Below, piece after piece: positions 1-7,603 of a DNA stretch of 64,000 bases. The notes under the pieces are model-generated. The model saw only the letters and a list, made by a program, of their open reading frames with translations, ran no database searches and had not been told where the DNA came from. The position numbers and the translations under genes are program-made. The stretch is from Nocardia vulneris (lineage in GTDB: Bacteria > Actinomycetota > Actinomycetes > Mycobacteriales > Mycobacteriaceae), in assembly GCF_001613425.1 (NCBI RefSeq), contig NZ_BDCI01000029.1, positions 62,001 through 126,000 on the forward strand, in the 5' to 3' direction. Within the stretch, counting starts at the first letter, position 1. Each line of letters begins with the position of its first letter.

Positions 1-626
1 GGATCTCGGCGGAGCACCCCGAGGTGGCCACGCTGATCACCGATGCCGAGCTGGACGGATTTCTCGGGGAGGTGCGCACCCTGGTGCAGACCTACTACCG
101 GCTGGAGGATCCGACGCGCTTCGATCCGGAGTCGCGGGAAGCCCGCGTCGAGGTGGAGCTCGACGACGGAGTTCTGTTGCGCGGCTTCGTCGATCGCATC
201 GATGTGGCGCCCGCCGGACAGCTGCGCGTGGTCGACTACAAGACCGGCCGCTCCCCCGGCCCGACCCAGGAGACCAGGGCACTGTTCCAGCTCAAGTTCT
301 ACGCGCTGGTGGTGCTGCGCACCCGCGGCATCGTGCCCGCCCAGCTGCGCCTGATCTACCTGGCCGACGAGCAGATCCTCACCTACGCCCCGGACGAGGC
401 GGAGCTGTTGCGCTTCGAACGCACCCTGTCCGCGCTGTGGCAGGCCATCCGCGAGGCGGGCCGCACCGGGGAGTTCCCGCCGAACCCCGGCTGGCTGTGC
501 GCGTACTGCGACTACAAACCGCTGTGCCCCGAATTCGGCGGCACCCCACCGCCCTACCCGGGCTGGCCGGACGACGGAGCGAACGAGTCCCCCGCCGAGA
601 CCCTCGCCGACGCGGTCGCCGACTAA
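1..626 (+). CDS. RecB-family PD-(D/E)XK nuclease, 3' part
   Basis: The reading frame is open to the left edge, so the gene begins outside the window and only about 207 C-terminal codons are seen. They hold the nuclease core: GFVDRID supplies the acidic residue, VVDYKTG the D-x-K signature, and a C-terminal Cys cluster (WLCAYCDYKPLC) resembles the Fe-S stabilised end of AddB/Cas4-like nucleases. Proteins of this type are annotated as RecB-family exonucleases acting on DNA ends; the exact role is unknown. In M. tuberculosis a similar gene (Rv2119, from memory) lies near hisG and metH, which matches the context here. The gene ends with TAA four bases before a convergent small membrane protein gene. 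Confidence 0.85.
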   Translation, partial: ISAEHPEVATLITDAELDGFLGEVRTLVQTYYRLEDPTRFDPESREARVEVELDDGVLLRGFVDRIDVAPAGQLRVVDYKTGRSPGPTQETRALFQLKFYALVVLRTRGIVPAQLRLIYLADEQILTYAPDEAELLRFERTLSALWQAIREAGRTGEFPPNPGWLCAYCDYKPLCPEFGGTPPPYPGWPDDGANESPAETLADAVAD

Positions 627-630
627 CCGT

Positions 631-834
631 TCAGCGATCGGTGAACACGGTCATGAAATCCAGTGCGGTGCCGTGTGATCCGATCAGCGCCACCGCGACG
701 ATCAGGACGACGACGCCCACCACATCACCGGCCAGGATCAGGATGTTGCGCACCCGCGGCCACACCGGCGCGTCGACGACGGATCGCGGCCTGCCGTACT
801 CGATGCCGACGGCCCGCTCGGTCTCCGCTTCCAT
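631..834 (-). CDS. small single-span membrane protein (67 aa)
   Basis: A 67-residue product has a polar N-terminus rich in Glu and Arg, one hydrophobic span at about residues 31-52 (ILILAGDVVGVVVLIVAVAL), and a short polar tail. I chose the ATG at 834 because a purine-rich GGGAAGG precedes it by about 8 nt; the frame stays open upstream but without a comparable ribosome site. It sits where mycobacteria carry the membrane protein Rv2120c between the RecB-like gene and hisG (from memory), though this product is much shorter. No function can be assigned. Confidence 0.55.
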   Translation of the reverse strand: MEAETERAVGIEYGRPRSVVDAPVWPRVRNILILAGDVVGVVVLIVAVALIGSHGTALDFMTVFTDR

Positions 835-1044
835 CGACGCCTTCCCGTAGCCCATCGCCGGGGTCCGCCACCGCGCTCCGACGTTCTCTCCGTGTATTTC
901 GCCCGACACACCGCACAGTGTTGCCGACACATCGTGAACATTTCGTGAAGTCGAGGGGAACAGGCCGGACGCGGTGACCGCGATCCCCCACACCCGGGTG
1001 CGCGAACTGGACTCAGCGACTGCACACCCGGGTCGTGGACCGCC

Positions 1045-2235
1045 TCAGATCGTGAAGTTGCGGAACAGCAGAACCGACAGGCCGAGGCCGACCGCGAGGT
1101 TGACGACGACGGCGGAGCCGAACACGACGATCGGCCGCCAGCCCGCCTCGCGCAGACCGCGCAGCGAGAACTCGAGGCCGATGGAGACGAACGCGAAGAT
1201 CAGGAACCAGGTGCGCAGATCGTTGACGATCGCGATGTGCGCGGCACCGGACTTCTTGTCGGCCGCTTGGAGATACAGCGTGCCGATGACCGATGCGGCG
1301 ACGAAACCGAGAACGAACTTGGGGAACCGTTCCCAGAGCTCGCGCGCCGAGGGCCGGGCCGCGCCCGCGACCCGCTCGACCCGCACGGTGAAGTAGGCGG
1401 TCAACGCGATCGCGACGAGGCCGATCAGCGCGTTCTGTGTGGTCTTCACGATGGTGGCGATCTGCAGCGCCTGCTCCCCCGCGATCGCGCCGGAGGCCGC
1501 GACCGCCGCCGTGGTGTCGATGTTGCCGCCGATCCACGCGCCCGCCACCGCGTCGGACAGCCCCAGCACGTCCGCGAGCCACGGCAGCAGGAAGATCGAC
1601 GGCAACGCGAAGATGATCACCAGGGAGGCCGCGTAAGCGATCTGCTCGCGCCGTGCCTGCACCGCACCCGCCGCCGCGATGGCCGCGCTCACGCCGCAGA
1701 TCGATACCGCGGAGGACAGCAGCGCCCGCAGCTTGTCGTCGAGCCCGAGCCGCCCACCCAGCCACCAGGTGAACCCGAATACCACGGTGATCAGCAACAG
1801 CGCCTGCAGGATCGACGGCCCCGCCGCGGTCACCAGGATCTTCAGGTTGATCGAGGCGCCGAGCAGCACCACCCCGGTCTTGATGAAGAACTCGGTGCGG
1901 AACCCGGCCGAAAGCCGGTCGCGCAGCGCGAGTTTGCCGAGCACGACGTTGCCGAGCAGGCCGATCGCGATGGCGTACACCGGGAACTCGATCGACTTCG
2001 CCACCCGCTGCAGCGGCGTGCCCACCGCCCACCGCGGGACATGGGTGTCGAAGTAGCGGGTCAGCGCGCCGAGCACGAGGACCACCGCGATACCCGCCAC
2101 GATCGCCGCGCCGGTGGGCCGCGAAACCGCCTGTAATGCCGCCGTTTCCGAGCGCACCGCGGCCGAAGACGCAGCGTCCGTTCCGCTCTCGTCCTGCTCG
2201 GCCATAATGCCCGCCCGTGCTGCGGTATCCGCCAT
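1045..2235 (-). CDS. YeiH / UPF0324 family putative sulfate exporter
   Basis: This 396-aa integral membrane protein belongs to the YeiH (UPF0324) family, commonly annotated as a putative sulfate exporter although the substrate is poorly established. About ten hydrophobic segments follow an acidic cytoplasmic N-terminus of about 40 residues. Recognisable family stretches are GVVLLGASINLK, SICGVSAAIAAA and GAWIGGNIDTTAAV. The ATG at 2235 is preferred over the longer open frame because it overlaps the stop codon of a 44-aa peptide gene (TGATG), a typical coupled start. The upstream part of the longer frame is that peptide gene read in another phase. The two genes probably form one operon under the palindromic site at 2444-2463. 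Confidence 0.85.
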   Translation of the reverse strand: MADTAARAGIMAEQDESGTDAASSAAVRSETAALQAVSRPTGAAIVAGIAVVLVLGALTRYFDTHVPRWAVGTPLQRVAKSIEFPVYAIAIGLLGNVVLGKLALRDRLSAGFRTEFFIKTGVVLLGASINLKILVTAAGPSILQALLLITVVFGFTWWLGGRLGLDDKLRALLSSAVSICGVSAAIAAAGAVQARREQIAYAASLVIIFALPSIFLLPWLADVLGLSDAVAGAWIGGNIDTTAAVAASGAIAGEQALQIATIVKTTQNALIGLVAIALTAYFTVRVERVAGAARPSARELWERFPKFVLGFVAASVIGTLYLQAADKKSGAAHIAIVNDLRTWFLIFAFVSIGLEFSLRGLREAGWRPIVVFGSAVVVNLAVGLGLSVLLFRNFTI

Positions 2236-2369
2236 CACGGCACCAGCCACTCGGGGATCGCGCCGATCAGGACCAACGCGATCAGGACCAGGCCGGCGAC
2301 CGCCGCCAGCCAATCCTCGTTCCAGGCGAAACGGCTGCCCGTACGTTGCTCGGGCGATGTCTGCGACAC
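2235..2369 (-). CDS. 44-aa membrane peptide translationally coupled to the YeiH exporter
   Basis: This short gene starts with GTG at 2369, is preceded by an almost ideal AAGGAGT ribosome site about 6 nt away, and ends in a TGA sharing bases with the ATG of the exporter gene. The product begins MSQTSPEQRTGSRFAWNEDW, has one hydrophobic span (LAAVAGLVLIALVLIGAIPEW), and ends WLVP. The ribosome site, coupling and membrane span argue that it is translated. I infer a small accessory subunit or chaperone for the exporter. I know of no named family. An alternative is a leader peptide needed only for translation of the downstream gene. Confidence 0.65.
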   Translation of the reverse strand: MSQTSPEQRTGSRFAWNEDWLAAVAGLVLIALVLIGAIPEWLVP

Positions 2370-2443
2370 GGCGGTACTCCTTGCGATTCCTCATCCGGAG
2401 GCCGCAAAGTACCAACGCCGCACCGGCAGCCACACCGGTTGCG

Positions 2444-2463
2444 TTCACCGTGAATTATTCACG
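2444..2463. promoter_or_regulatory. overlapping palindromes upstream of the YeiH operon
   Basis: Positions 2449-2463 form a 7+1+7 perfect inverted repeat (CGTGAAT T ATTCACG). It overlaps a second dyad at 2444-2454 (TTCAC c GTGAA). The site is about 75 bp upstream of the start of the small peptide gene, where a repressor or activator would bind. No regulator gene is adjacent, so the cognate factor is unknown. Confidence 0.45.
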
Positions 2464-2491
2464 CATACAAGACAAACCAGGCGCCGATAAT

Positions 2492-2521
2492 CCGTACCCG
2501 TCCCGGCCGGGACGGGTACGG
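2492..2521 (-). terminator. 30-bp perfect palindrome after hisG
   Basis: The two 15-nt arms (2492-2506 and 2507-2521) are exact inverse complements, left arm CCGTACCCGTCCCGG. It begins 7 nt past the hisG stop. As RNA it would form a very stable stem with a GGCC tip. There is no clear U-run, as is common for actinobacterial terminators. It probably ends the hisE-hisG transcript before the YeiH operon promoter. Confidence 0.65.
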
Positions 2522-2528
2522 AGGGGTG

Positions 2529-3380
2529 TCAGAAGGCGCGGCAGGAGCGAATGTCGAAGGCGAGGATGGCTTTCGCACCCAGATCGGCGAGCTGGTCCAT
2601 CACCTCGTTGCCCTGCTTGCGCGGCACCATGGCGCGGATCGCGACCCAGTTCTCGTCGGCCAGCGGCGACACCGTCGGCGATTCCAGCCCGGGGGTGATC
2701 GCCACCGCCGCGTCGAGCAGCTCCTTCGGGCAGTCGTAGTCCAGCATGATGTACTGCTGGCCGAAGACGACGCCCTGGATGCGCGCGATGAGCTGATTGC
2801 GCGCCTTCTCCTTCTGATCCGAGCCGGTGCGCTCGATCAGCACGCCCTCGGAATCGCAGAGCGATTCGCCGAACGCGATCAGGTTGTGCTGGCGCAGGGT
2901 GCGCCCCGAGCCGACCACATCGGCGATGGCGTCGGCGACGCCGAGCTGAATCGAGATCTCCACCGCGCCGTCGAGGCGGATCACCTCGGCCTGGATGCCG
3001 CGGCGCTGCAGATCGGCGAGCACGAGATTCGGGTACGAGGTGGCGATGCGCTTGTCGTAGAGGTCCTCGACCTTCCAGTCCTGCCCGGCCGGCGCCGCGT
3101 ACCGGAAGGTGGAGCGGCCGAAGCCGAGGGCGAGCCGCTCGCTGACCGGCGCGCCGGAGTCGAGCGCGAGGTCACGGCCGGTGATGCCGAGATCGAGCTC
3201 GCCGGAACCGACGTAGATGGCGATGTCCTTGGGCCGCAGGAAGAAGAATTCCACCTGATTGGCCGGGTCGAGCACGGTCAGGTCGCGGGCATCGGTGCGT
3301 TTGCGGTAACCGGCCTCGGCCAGGATGGAGGTGGCGGCTTCGGACAGGGCGCCTTTGTTGGGGACTGCGACGCGCAGCAT
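2529..3380 (-). CDS. hisG: ATP phosphoribosyltransferase (HisG, long form)
   Basis: HisG joins ATP and PRPP to give phosphoribosyl-ATP, the first and feedback-regulated step of histidine synthesis. The 283-aa protein starts MLRVAVPNKGALSEAA, typical of the family, carries the PRPP-binding region around DVVGSGRTLRQHNL, and has the extra C-terminal domain of the long, histidine-inhibited form (about residues 205-283). Length matches mycobacterial HisG (about 284 aa). The ATG at 3380 has an AAAGGAC ribosome site about 7 nt upstream. hisE lies 45 bp upstream on the same strand, so the two are an operon, as in mycobacteria. Confidence 0.97.
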   Translation of the reverse strand: MLRVAVPNKGALSEAATSILAEAGYRKRTDARDLTVLDPANQVEFFFLRPKDIAIYVGSGELDLGITGRDLALDSGAPVSERLALGFGRSTFRYAAPAGQDWKVEDLYDKRIATSYPNLVLADLQRRGIQAEVIRLDGAVEISIQLGVADAIADVVGSGRTLRQHNLIAFGESLCDSEGVLIERTGSDQKEKARNQLIARIQGVVFGQQYIMLDYDCPKELLDAAVAITPGLESPTVSPLADENWVAIRAMVPRKQGNEVMDQLADLGAKAILAFDIRSCRAF

Positions 3381-3425
3381 GGTTGAGGTCCTTTCACGGA
3401 GAGAGACTGCGGAACAAGACGGCCG

Positions 3426-3689
3426 TCACAGATGTCGGTACACGTCTTCGAGCTTCAGCCCACGACCCACCATCAGCACCTGAACCCAGTACAGCAGCTG
3501 CGAGATCTCCTCGGCGAGCGACTCGTCGCTCTCGTGCTCGGCGGCCAGCCAGACCTCACCGGCCTCCTCGAGCACCTTCTTACCCTGGCTATGCACGCCG
3601 GCGTCCAACGCGGCCACGGTGCCGGACCCCTCGGGGCGGTTGACCGCACGATCCTGCAGCTCGGCGAACAGGGATTCGAAGTTCTTCAC
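3426..3689 (-). CDS. hisE: phosphoribosyl-ATP pyrophosphatase (HisE)
   Basis: HisE hydrolyses phosphoribosyl-ATP to phosphoribosyl-AMP, the second step of histidine synthesis. The 87-aa protein is a single all-alpha MazG-like NTP pyrophosphatase domain. The metal-binding motif is visible as KKVLEEAGEVWLAAEHE and continues DESLAEEISQLLYWVQVLM. The start is GTG at 3689 with only a weak purine-rich site. It is the first gene of the hisE-hisG pair; hisI and other his genes are not in the window. Confidence 0.96.
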   Translation of the reverse strand: MKNFESLFAELQDRAVNRPEGSGTVAALDAGVHSQGKKVLEEAGEVWLAAEHESDESLAEEISQLLYWVQVLMVGRGLKLEDVYRHL

Positions 3690-3739
3690 GATAAGTCATT
3701 CTTTCAGACCGGTGTGCGGGGCCGTTGCCAGCCCCGCTC

Positions 3740-3802
3740 CGGCGAGGGGGAACTGGTGGCGTAGCGCACTCGGGCGTTGCCGCCACCAGTTCCCCCTCGC
3801 CG
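3740..3802. repeat. 22-bp perfect stem-loop in the hisE / nitronate monooxygenase divergent region
   Basis: Bases 3740-3761 and 3781-3802 are exact inverse complements (core GGCGAGGGGGAACTGGTGGC), separated by 19 nt. The element lies between the divergent starts of hisE (3689) and the nitronate monooxygenase gene (3836), so it is not an ordinary end-of-gene terminator. It could be a transcript leader structure, a protein-binding cruciform, or a mobile palindromic repeat. I see no second copy in this window. Confidence 0.6.
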
Positions 3803-3835
3803 ACCGCACGCGGCGCGGGTGGGGATGATGGGGGT

Positions 3836-4804
3836 ATGGGGTTGCGGACTGCGTTGACGGAAATGTTCGATTTGCGGCATCCGATTGTGTTGGCGCCCAT
3901 GGGCGGTGTGGCCGGCGGCGAGTTGGCGGCCGCGGTATCCAATGCGGGCGGACTCGGGCTGGTCGGCAGCGGGGATCGGGCGTGGCTCGAACGCGAGCTG
4001 GCGATCGTGGCGGAGTCGGCGCGCTCGGCGTGGGGTATCGGGTTCCTGAGCTGGGCGGTCGACGACGCGACGCTCCGGTGGGCGCTCGCCGAGTATCGGC
4101 CCCGAGCGGTGCTGCTCTCGTTCGGCGACCCGACGCCGTTCGTCGAGACGGTGCGCGCCGCGGGTGCGGCGTTGCTGGTGCAGGTCACCGACCACGACGA
4201 GGCGCGGCGAGCCGCGGACGTCGGCGCGGACATGATCGTCGCGCAGGGCGGCGAAGCCGGCGGGCACGGTGCAGGGCGCTCGACGCTCACCATGGTGCCG
4301 ACCGTCACCGACCTGGTGCATCCCATTCCGGTGCTGGCCGCGGGCGGTATCGCGGACGGTCGCGGCCTGGCCGCGGCGGTGACGCTGGGCGCGGCCGGGG
4401 CCATGATCGGCACCCGGTTCGAGGCCACCCACGAGGCGGTCCTGTCCCCCGCGGAGGCGAAGGCGATCGTGGCCGCGCGCGGCGACGAGACCTCCCGCAA
4501 CCGGGTGTTCGATATCGCCCGCCGCTCCCCCTGGCCCGCGAAGTACACCGCACGCATGCTGCGCAACCCGTTCTTCGACCGCTGGCAGGACCGCGAGGAC
4601 GAACTGCGCGCCGACACCGCCGCCCAAGACGTCTACCTCGACGCCGTAGACCGCGCGGACCCGGCCGCGATCCCCGTCTGGGCAGGCGAAGGCATCGACC
4701 TGATCACCTCGATCGACCCCGCCGCCGAGGTGCTGACCAGGATCGCCGACGAAGCCGCCACCGCCCTCACCCGCGCGGCCCGCCGACTCGTCGACGACGC
4801 CTGA
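3836..4804 (+). CDS. nitronate monooxygenase (2-nitropropane dioxygenase family)
   Basis: This 322-aa FMN-dependent TIM-barrel enzyme oxidises alkyl nitronates to a carbonyl compound and nitrite. Family landmarks are PIVLAPMGGVAGGELAAAVS near the N-terminus, the glycine-rich AQGGEAGGHGAG loop with the expected His at about residue 145, and the phosphate-binding AAGGIADGRGL. The ATG at 3836 gives the standard N-terminus (MGLRTALTEMFDLRHP); the upstream open frame has no family character. It is transcribed away from hisE and converges on the acyltransferase gene. The physiological role is probably detoxification of propionate-3-nitronate-like compounds, inferred from the family. Confidence 0.88.
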   Translation: MGLRTALTEMFDLRHPIVLAPMGGVAGGELAAAVSNAGGLGLVGSGDRAWLERELAIVAESARSAWGIGFLSWAVDDATLRWALAEYRPRAVLLSFGDPTPFVETVRAAGAALLVQVTDHDEARRAADVGADMIVAQGGEAGGHGAGRSTLTMVPTVTDLVHPIPVLAAGGIADGRGLAAAVTLGAAGAMIGTRFEATHEAVLSPAEAKAIVAARGDETSRNRVFDIARRSPWPAKYTARMLRNPFFDRWQDREDELRADTAAQDVYLDAVDRADPAAIPVWAGEGIDLITSIDPAAEVLTRIADEAATALTRAARRLVDDA

Positions 4805-4808
4805 GGTT

Positions 4809-4864
4809 CCCGCACCCCTTTCGTCGCGGAACACGGTGTGTCGCACGGCGAGTCGGGGTGCGGG
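4809..4864. terminator. inverted repeat between convergent genes
   Basis: CCCGCACCCC at 4809-4818 pairs with GGGGTGCGGG at 4855-4864 across a 36-nt loop. It sits between the convergent nitronate monooxygenase and acyltransferase genes. The loop is long and there is no T-run, so a terminator role is only plausible. Confidence 0.35.
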
Positions 4865-4894
4865 AGGTCAGAAAGGGTGCGCGGACCCGCGGGA

Positions 4895-6709
4895 TCAGCT
4901 TGCGCTGAGCAGTGCCTCCAGATCGGCTACGGCGGTGCGGAGGTGGTCGGTGAAGGCGTGCATCTGATCGGCGACCGCAGTGGGGGTGGCGAGGTAGAGG
5001 TTCCAGCGGTCGGGCAGCAGGACGTAGGCGACTCCGATACAGCGCGGGCTGGTCGAGCCGAAACCGAAGTAGCGGATGTTGACCGACGGGGCCGAGCTGG
5101 TGCTCAGGTAGTCGTCGCGCATGATCGTCCAGCCGGGGCTGTCGTAGAGCGGAATCGGCTCGGTGACACCGAGTTCCGCACCGCGCCGGCGCTGGATCCA
5201 CTGCAGTTCCCACAGGTGCTGTTCCGGCGCGTCACCGGCCTGGCACTGCTTGGCCCTGGTCACGTGTGCGGTGGCCGCGGTCCGCGCCGCCGCGAGCCGC
5301 GCGTCCCGATCGACGGACTCGTCCTGCATCGCGTCCACGAACGCCACCATCTCCGGCGTGATCACCCGCATCGCCTCGGTGCGGCCGTTGCGGTACTGCC
5401 GGGTGGCGATGGATTCGTAGGTGGCGCCGGTGATTCCCTTGCTGCGCCGGTGCGCGAGCTGATAACTCAACTGCGCGAACGCGTCCGGCGAGATGCCGAG
5501 CTGCTTGGCCCGCGTGGTACCGAAATCGGTGAAAGAGACGGTCTGCGTGGCATTGTCGGCGGCGTACCGCGCGAAATCGGCGCCCGCGGCGGCGATGTCG
5601 TTACGCTGTGCCGCGTCCAGCACGAACTCGATCGGCTCGACGGCCGGTAAACCCTGGGCCCGCGCGCCGGATCGGGCGGCGTGCTCCTGCGCCGAGGTCT
5701 CCAGCATCGCGTCCACGAAGGACAGGATGGTGGTGCCGTCCAGCCCGCAGTGCTCGATGTTGATGCCCGCCTGGCCGTCGCCGAAGACGATGAACGACAC
5801 CGACTTGTCGAACCAGCGGTTCGCGCTGTCGCCGTGCAGCAGTTGATCGCACGCGTGCAACTCGTCGCGCGGCGCGAAATCCTCCAGGCAGACGCAGAAC
5901 AGCGCGGTCTCGACGGTGTCGAGGGCCGCCGCGTTGGCCGGCTCGGCGAGCAGCGACTGCCTGCTCGCCGCCCATTCGGCGCGGGCCTTGGTGGTGAGAT
6001 GCCCGACCGCGGAATCGGTTCGGGTCGAGCGGGCGCCGGCCTTGAGCACCTCGCGCAGGCCGTCGGCGAGATCGTCGAGCGAGTAGGGCGCGCCGTCGGC
6101 GCCGAGCACGTCCATCCGGAACATGCTGCCGCGGAAGAAGACCACCACATGCTTGGCGGTCGAGGGCCCCGGCCATTCGGCGCTGTAGGGGACGCGCACG
6201 CTGTCCTGTTCGGCGCCGGGAATCCGCGTCTCGGAGAACAGGTACTTGTTCTGCCACATGGACAGCGCCTGCCCGCGTTGCAGCACCGGCGGGATCGCTT
6301 CCTGGTCCAGCGCGAGCTTGTAATCGACTGCGGCGCTGATGATCCCCGCCGCCCGCTCGACCTGGTTCGCGCCGGTCGAGGTGGCCAGGGTGGTCTCCTC
6401 CCGGAACAGGAAGAAGAAGTTCGCGTTCAGTGCGATCCGATCGCGCCGGCCCAGGTAGCGCGAGGGCCAGAACAGGTCCAGCCAGCTGCCGACGCCGGAC
6501 GTGGCGTCGTATTCGGCCAGCGCCGCGTGCAGCGTGCGCGCGGGGCTGTCCGGGCGCAGCAGGTCGGCGACCGCGGCCTCGGTGGTGGCCAGTTCATCGG
6601 CGGTGAGCAGCGGTGTGCACCACTCCAGAAAGCGGTGACAGCTGGCCTCCAGCGTCGGCAGGGGCACCCGGGGCAGGGTGTCGTCGGCGGCGAAGGTGCG
6701 TTCGGTCAA
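4895..6709 (-). CDS. choline/carnitine O-acyltransferase family enzyme
   Basis: The 604-aa product is a full-length member of the choline/carnitine acyltransferase family, which moves acyl groups between CoA and a trimethylammonium alcohol. The hallmark NRWFDKS is followed by NIEHCGLDG, where His320 is the predicted catalytic base. The segment ATYESIATRQYRNGRTEAMR matches the carnitine-binding part of animal carnitine acetyltransferase, including the Arg that contacts the carboxylate, so a carnitine-like zwitterion is a likelier acceptor than choline. A Ser-Thr-Ser (YLSTSSA) follows. The start ATG overlaps the methyltransferase stop (ATGA). It is the last gene of a three-gene operon, which suggests a dedicated biosynthetic acylation rather than fatty-acid shuttling. 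Confidence 0.88.
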   Translation of the reverse strand: MTERTFAADDTLPRVPLPTLEASCHRFLEWCTPLLTADELATTEAAVADLLRPDSPARTLHAALAEYDATSGVGSWLDLFWPSRYLGRRDRIALNANFFFLFREETTLATSTGANQVERAAGIISAAVDYKLALDQEAIPPVLQRGQALSMWQNKYLFSETRIPGAEQDSVRVPYSAEWPGPSTAKHVVVFFRGSMFRMDVLGADGAPYSLDDLADGLREVLKAGARSTRTDSAVGHLTTKARAEWAASRQSLLAEPANAAALDTVETALFCVCLEDFAPRDELHACDQLLHGDSANRWFDKSVSFIVFGDGQAGINIEHCGLDGTTILSFVDAMLETSAQEHAARSGARAQGLPAVEPIEFVLDAAQRNDIAAAGADFARYAADNATQTVSFTDFGTTRAKQLGISPDAFAQLSYQLAHRRSKGITGATYESIATRQYRNGRTEAMRVITPEMVAFVDAMQDESVDRDARLAAARTAATAHVTRAKQCQAGDAPEQHLWELQWIQRRRGAELGVTEPIPLYDSPGWTIMRDDYLSTSSAPSVNIRYFGFGSTSPRCIGVAYVLLPDRWNLYLATPTAVADQMHAFTDHLRTAVADLEALLSAS

Positions 6710-7542
6710 TGCTGGTCCTCGGTGTCGGCGTGGTGCTTCGGCAACGGTCGCGATAGATACAGGCCGGCGTAGAGCCAGCCTTCGGTTTCCCGGTCGGTAG
6801 TGTCGATCCCTTTGGCGGACAGGGTGTTCAGCACCTGGGTCTGCTCGGCGACGGAGGCGAACCTGCGCTGCTCGAACAGCCCGGGCGCCTGCTCGGTCCG
6901 ATAGCCGAGCGCCGCGAGTTCGGCGGCGATCGGCGCGAAGTCGAACATGCGCAGCACGAAGTGTGCCATCCAGGGCCGGCGGCGCGGATGGGCGGTGGCG
7001 ACTCGGGCCAGAGTTTTCTCGGTGACGTAACCGATACAGCCGGTGGAGATGATGAGATCGACGCTCGCCAGCAGCTCGCGCTGCTCGTCGGTGGGCTCAC
7101 CGGACTCCAGGTCGGCGTGCACCGTGTCGTGCAGCAGTCCCGCCTGTTCGGCGTAGCCGAGCGCGGGCGCGGAGGCATCCATGCCCAGGAAGCGGACATC
7201 GGGCAGACCGTCGGCGGTGCCGAGTTCCGCGCGATCGCGGGCGATCAGCGCCGCACGGTCACCGTCGGCGGTGCGGTAGTGCTCGGTGAGGTCGTGCATG
7301 GTGGTGTCGAAGCGCAGCAGCGCGGCGTTCACGCCGTAGGAGCAGCCGATGTCGAGCACCGTGGGCGTGGCCACCCGCGCGGACGCGCGATACTCCCGGA
7401 TCTGTTGCTGGAAAATCGGTTTCGCCAGTTCGGGAATGCGATAGTCGAGGTCGGACATGCGGGCGTAGTAGTCGCGGGGATCGGGACGTTCGTAGATATC
7501 GTCGAAGGAGGCTTTCCCGGTCGTGTGTAACGGCACTGCCAC
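6706..7542 (-). CDS. class I SAM-dependent methyltransferase
   Basis: The 278-aa protein has the Rossmann motif I as VLDIGCSYGVNAALL (about residues 61-75) and an acidic motif II region later (RFLGMDAS). I choose the GTG at 7542 because GAGGAA lies 6-7 nt upstream; the longest frame would start at 7623 inside the end of the oxygenase gene and has no ribosome site. Its target is unknown. Its place between a Fe(II)/2-oxoglutarate oxygenase and a carnitine-type acyltransferase, sharing ATGA with the latter, suggests N-methylation of a small amino acid or amine to a betaine, which is inference. The C-terminus is rich in His, Asp and Glu. Confidence 0.8.
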   Translation of the reverse strand: MAVPLHTTGKASFDDIYERPDPRDYYARMSDLDYRIPELAKPIFQQQIREYRASARVATPTVLDIGCSYGVNAALLRFDTTMHDLTEHYRTADGDRAALIARDRAELGTADGLPDVRFLGMDASAPALGYAEQAGLLHDTVHADLESGEPTDEQRELLASVDLIISTGCIGYVTEKTLARVATAHPRRRPWMAHFVLRMFDFAPIAAELAALGYRTEQAPGLFEQRRFASVAEQTQVLNTLSAKGIDTTDRETEGWLYAGLYLSRPLPKHHADTEDQH

Positions 7543-7603
7543 AGTCGTTCCTCTCGGGTCGAGCGGTGTTTCCCGATCGACGTGGACGATCGGGCCGTTC
7601 GGC

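Noticed and set aside
4895..6709. Acyltransferase as an ordinary carnitine shuttle enzyme for fatty-acid oxidation
   Set aside because: No beta-oxidation, carnitine transport or CoA-ligase genes are adjacent, and it is locked in an operon with an oxygenase and a methyltransferase. The shuttle role stays possible but is not favoured.
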